64,000 bases of DNA, taken from positions 36,688,372 through 36,752,371 of the forward strand of contig CM040089.1 of the NCBI GenBank assembly GCA_022496805.1, read 5' to 3'. The stretch is from Pohlia nutans (lineage: Eukaryota > Streptophyta > Bryopsida > Bryales > Mniaceae). How positions within the stretch are numbered: position 1 is the first letter of the stretch; the number at the start of each line of letters is the position of its first letter. The notes beneath the pieces are model-generated. The model worked only from the letters and a program-made list of their open reading frames with translations, was not told the DNA's origin and made no database searches. A program made the translations under genes and the position numbers. Shown here in pieces: positions 28,701 to 36,699 of the stretch.

Positions 28701-31700
28701 AAGGTAATGTTGATGCATGTGGACAATGCAATGGTATTGCAAAGTAAGTATTCTTTACCGCTTAATTCATATGTACATTTTCCTGCAAAAGTCTTGCAAT
28801 CCCACTTTAAATTTTTGAATTTTTGAGATAAATTGGACAATTGAAATTACTATGTAAAATTTGAATATGTTGTAGTAAACACTCTACTTTGTTTTGATTT
28901 TTTTTCTTTTAAATTGGCTACTTCATATGTATATTGCAATCAAATTTTTTAAGTTATTGTTAAAAGAAAATGGCACTTTCTATACCTATTAAAAAATGAA
29001 CTAAAATATTAGTTAAAAAAATGTAAATCCACTAAAACTCACATGCAAGAAAATCATGAGTTCTATAGTTTTATTGACTAAAAAAATATCAAATTTTGAA
29101 ATTTGAAATTCAAAATTGAGCAAAATTTAATCAAATTTAACAATAAAAAAATCAAAATCAAAATCCAAAAGCATCTACCAAAATCATTAAAACATGTCTA
29201 TTGGTAAATGACTGTAATAAGAATAATATTTTAAAAAATAAAAAATCTGTCTTCAAATCATTGAAAATGTGTCTATATATAAAAGTAGTAAAAAAAATTC
29301 ATAAGCGTGCATTTCTTTGAAATTTATCTTTAACAAGCAATCTCTAAGTCAACCAAATAGAAATGACTAATTTTGATGGTTCCAACAAACTTGGTTGAAT
29401 CCGGAAATTGAAAATCCAAAGTGTGATTTATTTAATTGATTATATACCAAATTAGAAAGTGCAAGTAGTTTGGAATACAATGAAAGCTTCATTTTATTCA
29501 TAGATATAGCCCACCAAAGTTGAGCACATTATAGAGTGGGTTATGCCTCAAAAGCTCAATTTAGACCGAATCATGTCATATCAATGACTCAATTCAATGC
29601 AAATTGGAATCTCCAGTAGATTGTATGGCTTGGTGAATGTTGGGTTTAGTTGAGGGACAAAAATGGTGGTTGTGAAAGGGGTGTTTTCACAATAGGGTGA
29701 CGATTTTGCACGAAAGGAAAACGTACAATATATAAAGTACTTGCCATTACTGTGTCATTACTACATCATTATTTGTATCCGATAATTACGGAAAATGTTT
29801 AAATATATTAAATACGGAACCTATTTAGAATATTGGGAATCTCATTGGAATATTAATGGAATCTTTTTAAACCTCTTTATACATCTAAGGCGTAACAACG
29901 CACTTTTTTTACACATTTGGATCCAAATGCTATGAATAATTGTTTTGAAATAATTTCTATCAAAAGTAATTTGTATTCCTATAATTCATATTTCGAGAAT
30001 TATTTTTATTTTCATTTTAATGACCACCAGAATTTACGGGATGAAAAAAAAACCGACAAACCCAACCTGTAACTACATATTTTGGCCGTCCTACCATGAA
30101 AACACCAAAATTAGGGTTAACCCTTAGATGCCCATGTAAACCAAAGTGTCTATTTCTATATATCATTAGTTCTCAAAGGCATTACCACTGTGGTAAATTC
30201 CAGGTCCAATGGTCCCGACATGACGAACTTTCACCAAAAATATCTCATGAACAACTGATCAGATTCGGGTTCTGTAAGTTGCTACTAGTTGTATAGATGC
30301 CAAGTTTTGGCCATGCTAAGTGGCAATTTTGTTCAAGTATATCCGGATTCAATTTTTTTTTAAATTTATCATAGATTTAAGGAACACAAAAATATCAAAA
30401 AATCACTATGTCAAGAGTATCTCATTTCAAATCTAATTCAACATTTCTTACTAAAAAATTATTAATATTTTATTTGTAATCAAATTTAGAAGGAATTTTT
30501 AATTTTTACTTTCAAATTTTATAATAAAATATTGGTGATAGCATTGGTGAACCTAACAATATGGATGGAATTTAAAATTCAAAATCTACAAAATTCATTT
30601 GTATATCATTTCAAAAATATTCTTCCAAACAATACTTTATAATGATTTTTCTCAAATTGTCAATTCTAGGGATACCTTGTGACCTTTAGGGGTTAAAGGA
30701 TGCCTAATATCTTTCCAATGATAAAAAAAATCAACACACTCTATAACAATTATATTCAAAATTGCCATGATCATAACAAATAAGTAAACAAATAAGCTTA
30801 AAAATTATAGTTGCAATATATAAATCAACATTATGAAACTAATTATGGGAACTTCTAAAATTAACATTTGTATATATATATATATATATATTTTTTTTTT
30901 CAATGAAATATTTAAAAAGAAAATTTGGATCCAAGCCAAATAAAGAAGTAATTTTTAATTTGCAACAAGGACAATCCCTTATAAAATATGTGAAATAATT
31001 TTAAGATGTAAATGCATATTTTAGAAAAGAAAATTAACCTTTTAACATGCACAATCCATTTACCATCTAAAATATTAATTATTCAATAAAACAATATGTC
31101 TTTTAGTACATATGTACCCAATACAAGTAAGAGTTTAAATTGTTTGTATTGCTGAATGGTTTATATCGTACAAATAAAGTATCATTAATCATCTTAAATT
31201 TTATTCTAAACCATGATATAAGACATAAAATCAATTATCTAAGATTTTCAATGTATTTGATAATTCCATTTTATTTATGATCGTTGGATTTTATCAATGA
31301 TTTAAATAGAAAAATCAAGATACAAGTTGATATTAATTAAAATTTTATATTTAAGAACAATTTTTTGTATATTTAAATGTTTGTGATTTGAATTTTTACT
31401 CAATAATAAGTTGAAACTAAAATTTACTACAACACAGATATGTTGACTCTCAAACTACATGTTGTAATACAATCCGTGATGAAAAAGGTATATGTTGTCC
31501 AAGTGGATATTTGGATGAATGTTATGTTTGTAATGGCGATGGAGTAACTTGTGCAACAAATGTTACTTTGCTTATAAATTTCAATTCAGATCTCACGATT
31601 TCCAATGAAGTGCATGAAAAATGGAAACTCCTCATTTTTGTACTAATGTCAGATGTAAGATGAACATATTTAAAAAAATTATTAAAATTTTACATATGAT

Positions 31701-34700
31701 TATTTATTTATTTAAAAAAATTTGTGCGTAAATAATTTAAGTTCAAAAACACTATTGATTAAGCTGATCTATACCTAATTTTTTCCTCAAAAACCAATCT
31801 TTTACAGAATCTATCAAATTGTTGAGAATTTTTTATTACTTTACTAATTAAAAGTATTAGAACAACATATCAACTAATGATTTTTGAATAATATCATTAT
31901 TCAACTCAAATTTATATTCAAATATTATTTATTTACATAAGCTCATAAAATAGTATATTATTCATATTATAAATTTTCAGTGTGTATTTCAAATTCTTTG
32001 TTTGAAATTACAATCGATGAAATTTGAATGATGTATAATCTCATAACAAAAAAAATGTTGCTATCAATTTGTATTGCTATCAATTTGTACATCCAAAAAA
32101 TGTTGCATGATGTAAAACCATTTTGGCACTTTTTTGATGCACAATGAAGATTACATTCTTATGAAATTTCAATCATCAATTAATTTAAGAAAAAAAAATT
32201 GTGAAAATTTCACTTCTTTACAAAGTTATTGTTCAAAAACATTGATGATTAGCAACTGATAAAATAAATTTAATATAGAATAAATACCAAATTGTCATAT
32301 GAACTTTTATAACAACTTTTTTTGAATTGGACAGATTGCATCAAAGCTTGGTTTAGGTGATGGCTCAATTATATTATCTTCTATGCAATTGAAAAATGAT
32401 TACCAAGGTATAAAAATTGGTAATTTTTTCATTGTATATACATGCCAAAAGAAAATGTAAATGTATTCACTAGTAGAAAATCCCGTTGTCTGAGATGATA
32501 CCAAAATGTCACTTTATATGTGTTATATCTAACAAAGAAAATGTGAAAAATCATGTTATATGTGTTATTCATAACAAAAGTAAAGTGGTATTTTTGTGTC
32601 ATCTCTAACAATTCTTTACTGATGACTTTATAATTGTATGATGAGATTTTTTTGTTACATTAGTAATATTTCTTAGTTGTAACATGATTATATATGCGTA
32701 TGAAGAACTTACACAATATTGTACGCATATTAAAAGAAATGAATGATTTTGTAAATTTTTTTGTTTTTTTTTGTTTTTACAATTACAAGATGAATGATTT
32801 TAATTTATTAAATCATAATAAATCTACGTTTGATAGTTGCTTTAGATTCCACTTTCTCATCCAATTCAATATGAATTAGTTTAAGTAAAACATACATATA
32901 TTTGTATTAGGTGATTGTACAACAAACATTGATCGTAGTGAAGCGTGTCTTCGTAGAGGATCTTATGATGCTTTTGGGACCATCAACATGACGCTTTTAC
33001 CCAAACCTAAAGTAAAATATGCGAGAATACATATATACTTTGATATTCAAATATTGATGTTAAATTCATATTTTGTTTTAAATAAAGAAAATAAAAAATA
33101 TCATTGGTATACAAGCATGTCGTGTCATGCCGGTCGTGTCGAACTCTTCCAATACTACAATGTAGGGTCAACCTAAGTTTGAAGGCATGCTTTGAATAAA
33201 ATACATTTACGTATGTATATGTATTGTTTGGTAGGATCGCCTCGCACAAATGATTTTTGCACAAAATGATATGTATCAAGTTATAAAAAGTATAAACATT
33301 TCGGATGAATTCTCTATAGATGAGAAAAATGCAAGCAAAAATTTGGTGGTAAACAATAGTTTCAAATCTTACTAATCTACTATAACGTGAGATTTATAAT
33401 ATATGATTTAAATTTTATAAACAATAATAAAATTATAAATATTTATTTATTTATTATTTATTATTTATTTTCATTATTTTTAACATAGATAGTGAATCTA
33501 TGATGTAAATATTTATATTCAAAATTATAAAAACCAAAAAAAAACTATAATGTTATGCAATAGGTATCTTTTTATGTTGATTCAATATTGAAGTTAGAAA
33601 AAGTTGGAGTTTGTAGTAATGGTGTATGTGAAAAAGGTGAACGTTGTGATTATCAAAGTAAAAGTGCAATTCAACATGGAGATCAAACATGTTGTTTTGA
33701 AGATTGCCCTTATATCTCAATTACTTGTCCTATTCCTCTTAGTGGACCATTTGCACAAAAAGCATGTTCAGGAAAAGGCATATGCTTAGATGCAAGTGGT
33801 CAATGCCAATGCTTTTTAGGTATATACAAATATTATGCTTCAAAAGCATTTATACTTATTAGTTATATAAATCTTAATAATGCATACTAATAAAATTCTT
33901 TAAAACAAAAATGTCAAGTTATTAAGCTATTAGCTAACTTAATAAGCTATTAATTTATAACTTAGTGAAGATATGTAGATATCAAGTTTTCTAATTTATA
34001 ATATGTTGAAGATTTCAACTTCTAAATTTCATTTTCAATTTGTGATTACCTTGTTGGAAAGTGTACATATTTTAATAAAATTCCAATATTAGGTGCACGT
34101 TCTAAAACATTTATAATCATTCGTGTCATTCAATAGTTAATGCAATAAATACAATTATTTAACCATACTTAATTAATATTTATTTTTATCGTGGTATGAT
34201 ATTTTACAAATCTATCAAAAAAACACATGGACAAATGATTATTGGTTATTTCATATTTTCACACCACTTAATTGTTTTTTGATCTTAAAAAAATGTAGTT
34301 TTAGTGATCAATGCAAATAGTTTTTTAAATCATTTTTTTTTAACAATTTTCCAATACTATTGAGCAAATATGATATTCACCATTACCTTCAAAGTTCTTT
34401 TGCATTGTTTTATATTTCTAAATATATTATACATATTTTGGTTCATGGAAACATATTTGAATAACATCAAATAAACGTTTTTCTAATTTATGTAGGTTAT
34501 AGTGGAAAGGCATGCGATCAATGTATGAATGGATGGAAGAAAGTGCAAAATGAAAGTTTATGCATAATTATGGCAATACCTGCAAATTTTGATGAAGTAG
34601 ATATGTTGAAAAATTCTACAAATAATATGATTGAATCAAAAACATCTAATTCTCATGTTGTTGCGGTTCTCCTCAGTGCATTGTTTTTGAGCATAGTAGC

Positions 34701-34776
34701 ATATTATACATTTCGTTGGTGGAACAATTTAACTCAAAGGCATAGATACTCAAATACCATGGTAGCAAGGACTTAG
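605..34776 (+). CDS. TSP1/EGF/PPC-like single-pass membrane protein, 5'-partial, 17 exons
   Basis: Exons, each bounded by AG/GT and keeping phase throughout: 605-792, 998-1177, 1562-1622, 6548-6753, 9032-9118, 11832-11923, 15210-15480, 17925-18008, 28046-28183, 28340-28510, 28682-28743, 31438-31654, 32335-32407, 32911-33011, 33235-33348, 33564-33819, 34496-34776. They give 859 codons plus a stop. Order (residues from the first full codon): PPC-like beta domain 1-143, Ser/Thr-rich linker 143-190, four TSP1 repeats about 191-420, EGF-like about 420-450, CC-x-G-x-D-x-C modules 470-560, a domain of unknown type 560-690, Cys-rich/EGF 693-776, a TM helix about 821-839 and a 20-residue basic tail. 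The protein should sit in the plasma membrane or secretory membranes with a large outer part. The 5' exons, including any signal peptide, lie outside the window. Ligand and function are unknown. Intron 8 carries an 8.2-kb Mutator-like element. Confidence 0.85.
2824..3385. mobile_element. TTAA-flanked piggyBac-like MITE, copy 1
   Basis: The left end is TTAA followed by CCCATAACAGCCC; the right end is GGGCATTTAATTAGGGG followed by TCAA, a one-base change from TTAA. The interior is about 70-80% similar by eye to the copy at 4667-5234, sharing for example GGGAAGTTAGCT and GATTAGAAAGGGGATGATTT. No coding capacity is visible. It lies in intron 3 of the TSP1/EGF gene. Confidence 0.6.
3786..3936. repeat. 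(CA)n/(TA)n/(GATATATA)n microsatellite
   Basis: A compound simple repeat: CA dinucleotides, then TA runs broken by a regular GATATATA unit. It lies in intron 3. Confidence 0.95.
4020..4559. mobile_element. Tc1/mariner MITE with TA target duplication
   Basis: The termini are inverted: CAGTACCCACCAACAAGTTT on the left, and on the right the complement, reading AAACTTATTGGTGGGTACTG. Both are flanked by TA (4018-4019, 4560-4561). The 540-bp interior has no transposase. The same terminal sequence bounds the larger Tc1-like element at 39847-45235, which is its likely autonomous relative. Confidence 0.85.
4667..5234. mobile_element. TTAA-flanked piggyBac-like MITE, copy 2
   Basis: Flanked by TTAA at 4663-4666 and 5235-5238. 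The left terminus reads TCCCTAAATGCCC, and the right terminus on the complement reads CCCTTAAACG. The interior matches copy 1 at 2824-3385 in the same orientation. The next 900 bases (5239-6160), ending at another AGGGGTTAAC, resemble the inside of the copy at 60085-60608 and may be a further diverged member. Confidence 0.65.
6548..18008 (+). CDS. Exons 4-8: Ser/Thr linker and thrombospondin type-1 repeats 1-4 (start)
   Basis: Exons 6548-6753, 9032-9118, 11832-11923, 15210-15480 and 17925-18008. Exon 4 opens with a Ser/Thr-rich linker (T-T-T-T-S-S-I-S) and then the first TSP1 core, [18 protein letters not shown]. Further cores are [13 protein letters not shown] (exon 6), [16 protein letters not shown] (exon 7) and [16 protein letters not shown] (exon 8). 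The W-x-x-C-x-x-x-C-G/E-x-G pattern and the six-cysteine spacing are diagnostic of TSP1. Each repeat is split by an intron inside the domain, so exons do not equal domains. Exon 7 ends at CAT with a GTGATT donor, the least typical splice site in the gene. Confidence 0.8.
6754..9031 (+). other. Intron 4 of the TSP1/EGF gene
   Basis: 2,278 bases of AT-rich intron. No coding signal or terminal repeats stand out; the longer minus-strand ORF at 7791-8078 is low-complexity and lacks codon structure. Confidence 0.6.
9119..11831 (+). other. Intron 5 of the TSP1/EGF gene
   Basis: 2,713 bases of AT-rich intron ending in a CATGCAG acceptor. I see no gene or well-bounded mobile element in it. Confidence 0.6.
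12975..13974. mobile_element. 1.0-kb foldback element (arms about 400-450 bp)
   Basis: A near-perfect large palindrome. TAACACGCAATTCCC at 12975 is inverted at 13960-13974, and similarity runs inward through CACTTGGCCA, AATTTGTCTAAA, TTACATTGTAAACAAAC, a TTATCTTTATCTTTTG purine/pyrimidine strand, TTTGGCGGCGGAGGG and GGTCCGTGCGCGCGGACC. The centre (near 13470) is a CT/GA-rich spacer. Short ORFs inside are by-products of the low-complexity arms. A related 2.4-kb element lies at 47071-49490 and a one-arm copy at 35815-36061. It lies in intron 6. Confidence 0.85.
15654..16453. mobile_element. Harbinger-like MITE A (TIR GGGCGTTTGTATGGTA), 800 bp
   Basis: Left end GGGCGTTTGTATGGTATGGTC; the right end on the complement is GGGGCGTTTGTATGGTACGG. 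Both are flanked by ATA (15651-15653, 16454-16456). The three-base duplication and G/C-rich TIR suggest the PIF/Harbinger superfamily. The copy at 45683-46508 is the same family in opposite orientation. No transposase is present. It lies in intron 7. Confidence 0.75.
16723..17029 (-). mobile_element. 5'-truncated LINE fragment with poly(A) tail (minus orientation)
   Basis: A 43-base T run (16733-16775) is the poly(A) tail of a minus-strand insertion. Next to it is a typical plant LINE 3' end (on the minus strand: TTTGTACTTCTTTTGCAGTG then TTTAATAAAATGCTTCACTT). Further in lies a 40-codon remnant ending H-V-N-L-L-I-stop that looks like the C-terminus of an ORF2 protein. The insertion is flanked by GAGCACCATG (16723-16732) and GAGCACCGTG (17020-17029), a 10-base target duplication with one mismatch. 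It lies in intron 7. Confidence 0.75.
18470..19060. mobile_element. piggyBac-like MITE remnant, reversed
   Basis: Starts TTTAACCTCTAAAGATCACAAGG, the complement of the right end of the copy at 30121-30693, and continues as the reverse complement of that copy (ATCCATCCGTA-like, then CTATCACTAATATT). The far end is not clear. The ORF over 18705-19121 is not supported as a gene. Confidence 0.45.
19286..19295. repeat. Target-site duplication of the MULE, left
   Basis: GGAAATAAAC, identical to 27465-27474. It lies directly outside the left inverted repeat. Confidence 0.8.
19716..24527 (-). pseudogene. ParB-like / beta-class DNA-methyltransferase-like protein of the MULE, multi-exon, broken
   Basis: Read leftward. 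Exons: an upstream piece ending 24466; 24370 to about 23956; 23823-23184; 23091-22902; about 22815-22621; 22546-22332; 22241 to about 22030; 21925-21216; 21097-20750; 20635-20380; 20275-20071; 19980-19716. The last five join in phase. Parts in order: Pro-rich start; CTD-like [14 protein letters not shown]; acidic region; [13 protein letters not shown], a ParB/sulfiredoxin-type motif; a long helical, Lys/Glu-rich middle; then a methylase-like half with V-D-L-M-L-V-D-Y (motif IV position), [10 protein letters not shown], and [11 protein letters not shown] (motif I) followed by V-A-L-E-E-D. Motif IV before motif I is the beta-class order. In-frame stops lie at 24490 (uncertain exon), 23444, 23408, 23273, 23264, 21883, 21436, 21017 and 20756; frame changes near 23520 and between 22621 and 22546. 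Confidence 0.65.
24526..27015 (+). pseudogene. MULE transposase (DDE + SWIM zinc finger), broken
   Basis: Exon 1 about 24526-25476, exon 2 25610-27015. The MULE catalytic triad is visible: Asp in V-F-D-H-V-K (24931), Asp in M-C-D-S-A-Q-A-N-F (25129) and Glu in F-A-E-T-V-H-N-K-W (25658), with the C-x-x-H motif C-L-F-H at 25216-25227 between the last two. A SWIM-type zinc finger follows near 26773-26847 (A-C-T-C-P-H-C ... Y-K-H), then Y-Y-V-F-R-F-L-C. Damage: TAG at 25420 and 25432 (both where Trp fits), TAA at 25844, and a frame change near 26000-26050, where a 14-base word (GTCCAAACAAGGTC) recurs 32 bases apart. The SWIM Cys before Lys-His is Tyr (TAC, one transition from TGC). No N-terminal WRKY/GCM1-type DNA-binding domain is seen. 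Start is uncertain. Confidence 0.8.
27465..27474. repeat. Target-site duplication of the MULE, right
   Basis: GGAAATAAAC, identical to 19286-19295. It lies directly outside the right inverted repeat. Confidence 0.8.
27475..28045 (+). other. Intron 8, right remainder
   Basis: AT-rich host intron sequence between the MULE target duplication and exon 9. Nothing else is recognisable. Confidence 0.6.
28046..28743 (+). CDS. Exons 9-11: end of TSP1-4, EGF-like module 1, first paired-Cys module
   Basis: Exons 28046-28183, 28340-28510 and 28682-28743 lie close together, separated by introns of 156 and 171 bases. Exon 9 closes the fourth TSP1 repeat ([16 protein letters not shown]). Exon 10 carries an EGF-like signature, [12 protein letters not shown], then paired cysteines (D-C-C-P-Y, N-C-C-E-S). 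Exon 11 reads [18 protein letters not shown], like the D-x-C-G-x-C-x-G-D-G modules of ADAMTS-type and algal extracellular proteins. Exon 10 could instead end at an earlier GAT/GTAAAT donor; the longer form keeps the paired-Cys spacing. Confidence 0.75.
30121..30693. mobile_element. TTAA-flanked piggyBac-like MITE, copy 3
   Basis: TTAA at 30117-30120 and 30694-30697 flank CCCTTAGATGCCCATG on the left and, on the complement, CCCCTAAAGGTCACAAGG on the right. The interior resembles 50612-50932 (shared ATAGATTTAAGGAACACAAA). It lies in intron 11 of the TSP1/EGF gene. Confidence 0.7.
30870..30901. repeat. (TA)n-(T)n microsatellite
   Basis: A TA dinucleotide run followed by a T run in intron 11. 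Confidence 0.9.
31438..33348 (+). CDS. Exons 12-15: second paired-Cys module and unknown extracellular domain
   Basis: Exons 31438-31654, 32335-32407, 32911-33011 and 33235-33348. Exon 12 begins by completing a split Lys codon and shows [28 protein letters not shown], the clearest of the CC/D-E-C/C-N-G-D-G modules. It is followed by a strand-rich stretch with few cysteines ([25 protein letters not shown]) through exons 13-15 that I cannot assign to a family. All joins keep phase (0, 1, 0, 0). Confidence 0.75.
32468..32621. mobile_element. CACTA-type MITE, about 154 bp
   Basis: The left end CACTAGTAGAAAATCCCGTT is mirrored, with mismatches, by CAGTAAAGAATTGTTAGAGA on the complement of the right end; both continue into TGAGATGATAC-like sequence. 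The CACTAGTAGAAAA terminus also bounds the element at 53568-53687. A clean 3-base duplication is not visible here. It lies in intron 13. Confidence 0.55.
33564..34776 (+). CDS. Exons 16-17: Cys-rich/EGF module 2, transmembrane helix, cytoplasmic tail
   Basis: Exon 16 (33564-33819) has [12 protein letters not shown] and C-C-F-E-D-C-P, followed by an EGF-like [16 protein letters not shown]. That module closes in exon 17 (34496-34776) with [11 protein letters not shown] spacer with potential N-glycosylation sites precedes a hydrophobic helix ([17 protein letters not shown]), then R-W-W and a short basic tail ending in a TAG at 34774-34776. This gives a type I topology. AATAAA-like signals follow near 34823. 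Confidence 0.8.
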
Positions 34777-34932
34777 TTAGAAATTGCAAAGGAAATGAAA
34801 ATAATGTTGTGTATTTTAAAAAATAAAATTTTGTTCCTATCCAAAGTCTTTTATCACTAATTTGTAGGACTTGATAGTGGTGTTTTGCACTATAAAATTA
34901 TAAAATTATAAGTAGATTCTACATCATTGATA

Positions 34933-35373
34933 TTCCCTCTTTCCAAAAATAATTGTTCTATTTTTTGCGAGATTGTTTGGCATTTTTCGTCTCGAAATAA
35001 TTGTCCTATGCTTTATACACTACTTCAAATGTGAGCCTATCCACTTCAAACATGGCGGACCATCTTGCAATTCATAAGAATTTTGATTGGGCTTTATCAT
35101 TGTTTTTTAGAATAAAAAATTGCAATTCATAAGATTTTCAAAATTCAAATGAATTCAAGTCTTATTAGTTGCAATTCATAAATTATGGATTTTCAGAATT
35201 CAGATGGGACTTATCATGAATTTTTTTCTACGAAGAGACACTCTTCAAAGAGGTAACGTTATCAACATCCTCTCTACTTTTCAAATATTGAGACGATTTT
35301 TTTTTTTTTGGCAAAATCAACGTTAACTTTATTTTTTAATTTCAATTGGACAAGTATTTATGGATAGAAGGAG
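34933..35373. mobile_element. Stowaway-type MITE, 441 bp
   Basis: TA at 34931-34932 and 35374-35375 flank TTCCCTCTTTCC on the left and, on the complement, CTCCTTCTATCC on the right. These are recognisable variants of the CTCCCTCCGTCCC termini of plant Stowaway elements. It has no coding capacity and lies just downstream of the TSP1/EGF gene. Confidence 0.7.
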
Positions 35374-35375
35374 TA

Positions 35376-35797
35376 CATTGATTATGGCCATTAGTGTGTG
35401 TGACATTAATTGTGAGGACACACACTAATTTCAATAATCTGCCATTAAATATTGTCTTCAACTCCTTTTTCTATCAAAATTAGTGTGTGTTTGTTAAATA
35501 TGAAAATGGAAGGACTTCAAATAATTTTATTTAAAGAAAATGATTTTGTATGTGAGATCATACATAAAAGGAAAATTTCATCAAAGTCAATTCTCATCAT
35601 ATAACATGAAGTCTATAATTGGTATTCAAGCATGTATGTGAGTAGTCTTCTAAAAAGAATTAAAACAAGTTGACAATTTCAAAGTGTACAAATAATGTGA
35701 CACACACTAATTTCTTGTCAAATTTTCAAATAATGTCACACATACTAATTTCTTGTGACAATAAATGCCCACACACACTAATAGCAATAATTAAAGG
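35376..35797. mobile_element. Inverted-repeat MITE (TTATTGCCATTAGTGTGTG family)
   Basis: The left arm ATTATGGCCATTAGTGTGTG is mirrored on the complement of the right end by AATTATTGCTATTAGTGTGT. A shorter relative is at 52989-53195. It abuts the Stowaway element to its left; exact ends are approximate. Confidence 0.55.
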
Positions 35798-35814
35798 AAA
35801 AGAAATTGAAGACA

Positions 35815-36061
35815 AGAAAGAAATAAGATAAATGAAACAAGATAAAGAAAAGATAAAAGAAAAAATAAAATAAATGATAAAGATAAATGATAAAGATAAG
35901 AAGAAAAATTAAATTAAATAATTGTTTGTTTACAATGAAAGTAATTGTAGAACGACAAAAATGGTTGTTTTTTAGACTGTTTTTTAGACAATATTTTTAA
36001 TGCTTCCGGGGACCAAGTGCATGATTATATGGCCAAGTGCGTAAATAGCGAATTGCGTGTT
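35815..36061. mobile_element. One-arm copy of the foldback family
   Basis: Matches the right arm of the 12975-13974 foldback: GACAAGAAAG, repeated AAAGATAAA units, TTTGTTTACAATGAAAGTAA, then CCAAGTGC and a terminal GAATTGCGTGTT. The partner arm is missing. Confidence 0.65.
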
Positions 36062-36699
36062 CTCTCATTATGATGTTATCTCATTATGATGTTCATCAAA
36101 TTTATTTTTCAAAATTACCCATATGTGGTGCATTGAATTTGATTTGTAATAACAATGTAAAAAACTTGTTTGCTTCAAAAAATGATATTTTAATGGTTTT
36201 TACCCTTCCTACACTATTTTTGGTATATAAATTTCATGTTTCATTAACTCACCATATGTACATGTGTTTTAAGAAACAAAACCTTCACGTGAGTTTCACG
36301 ATCTTGTGCATTTTTCCATTTTAAGGTTTTTGAGGCTTATTAAATATCATGGAATAGATGGATTGTAATTTTAGAATATAACTTCGTAATTATTCAACAT
36401 CTAGTCACATGAGACCATGTAAAAATTTGACTAATGAAATTCTAATTATTTACAATCCTTTACACTACATTTAGTTGAAACACTACATCGTATTTTCTAC
36501 TAACGTGGTTGTAGCGGGGCATTGGTCCAAAAATAAACCAAACCAAAAATATGATTGTGTGGATTTATACCCCTAAACCTTCAAAATCTCATACATCCAT
36601 CATTTACAAAAATTCACTAGTATTTTCCAAGGTCCATGTTTTCCAAAAACCCATCATTTTGGACTATTTTTTTCATTTAGCCATACCATGAGAACGCCC
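36062..36699. mobile_element. Non-autonomous transposon copy, left end truncated
   Basis: Reverse-complement relative of 42152-42868, for example the shared CATGTAAAAATTTGACTAAT and TTTCATGTTTCATTAACTCA-like stretches. It ends in CCATGAGAACGCCC, the family terminus. The left terminus is missing where the foldback arm begins. Confidence 0.65.
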
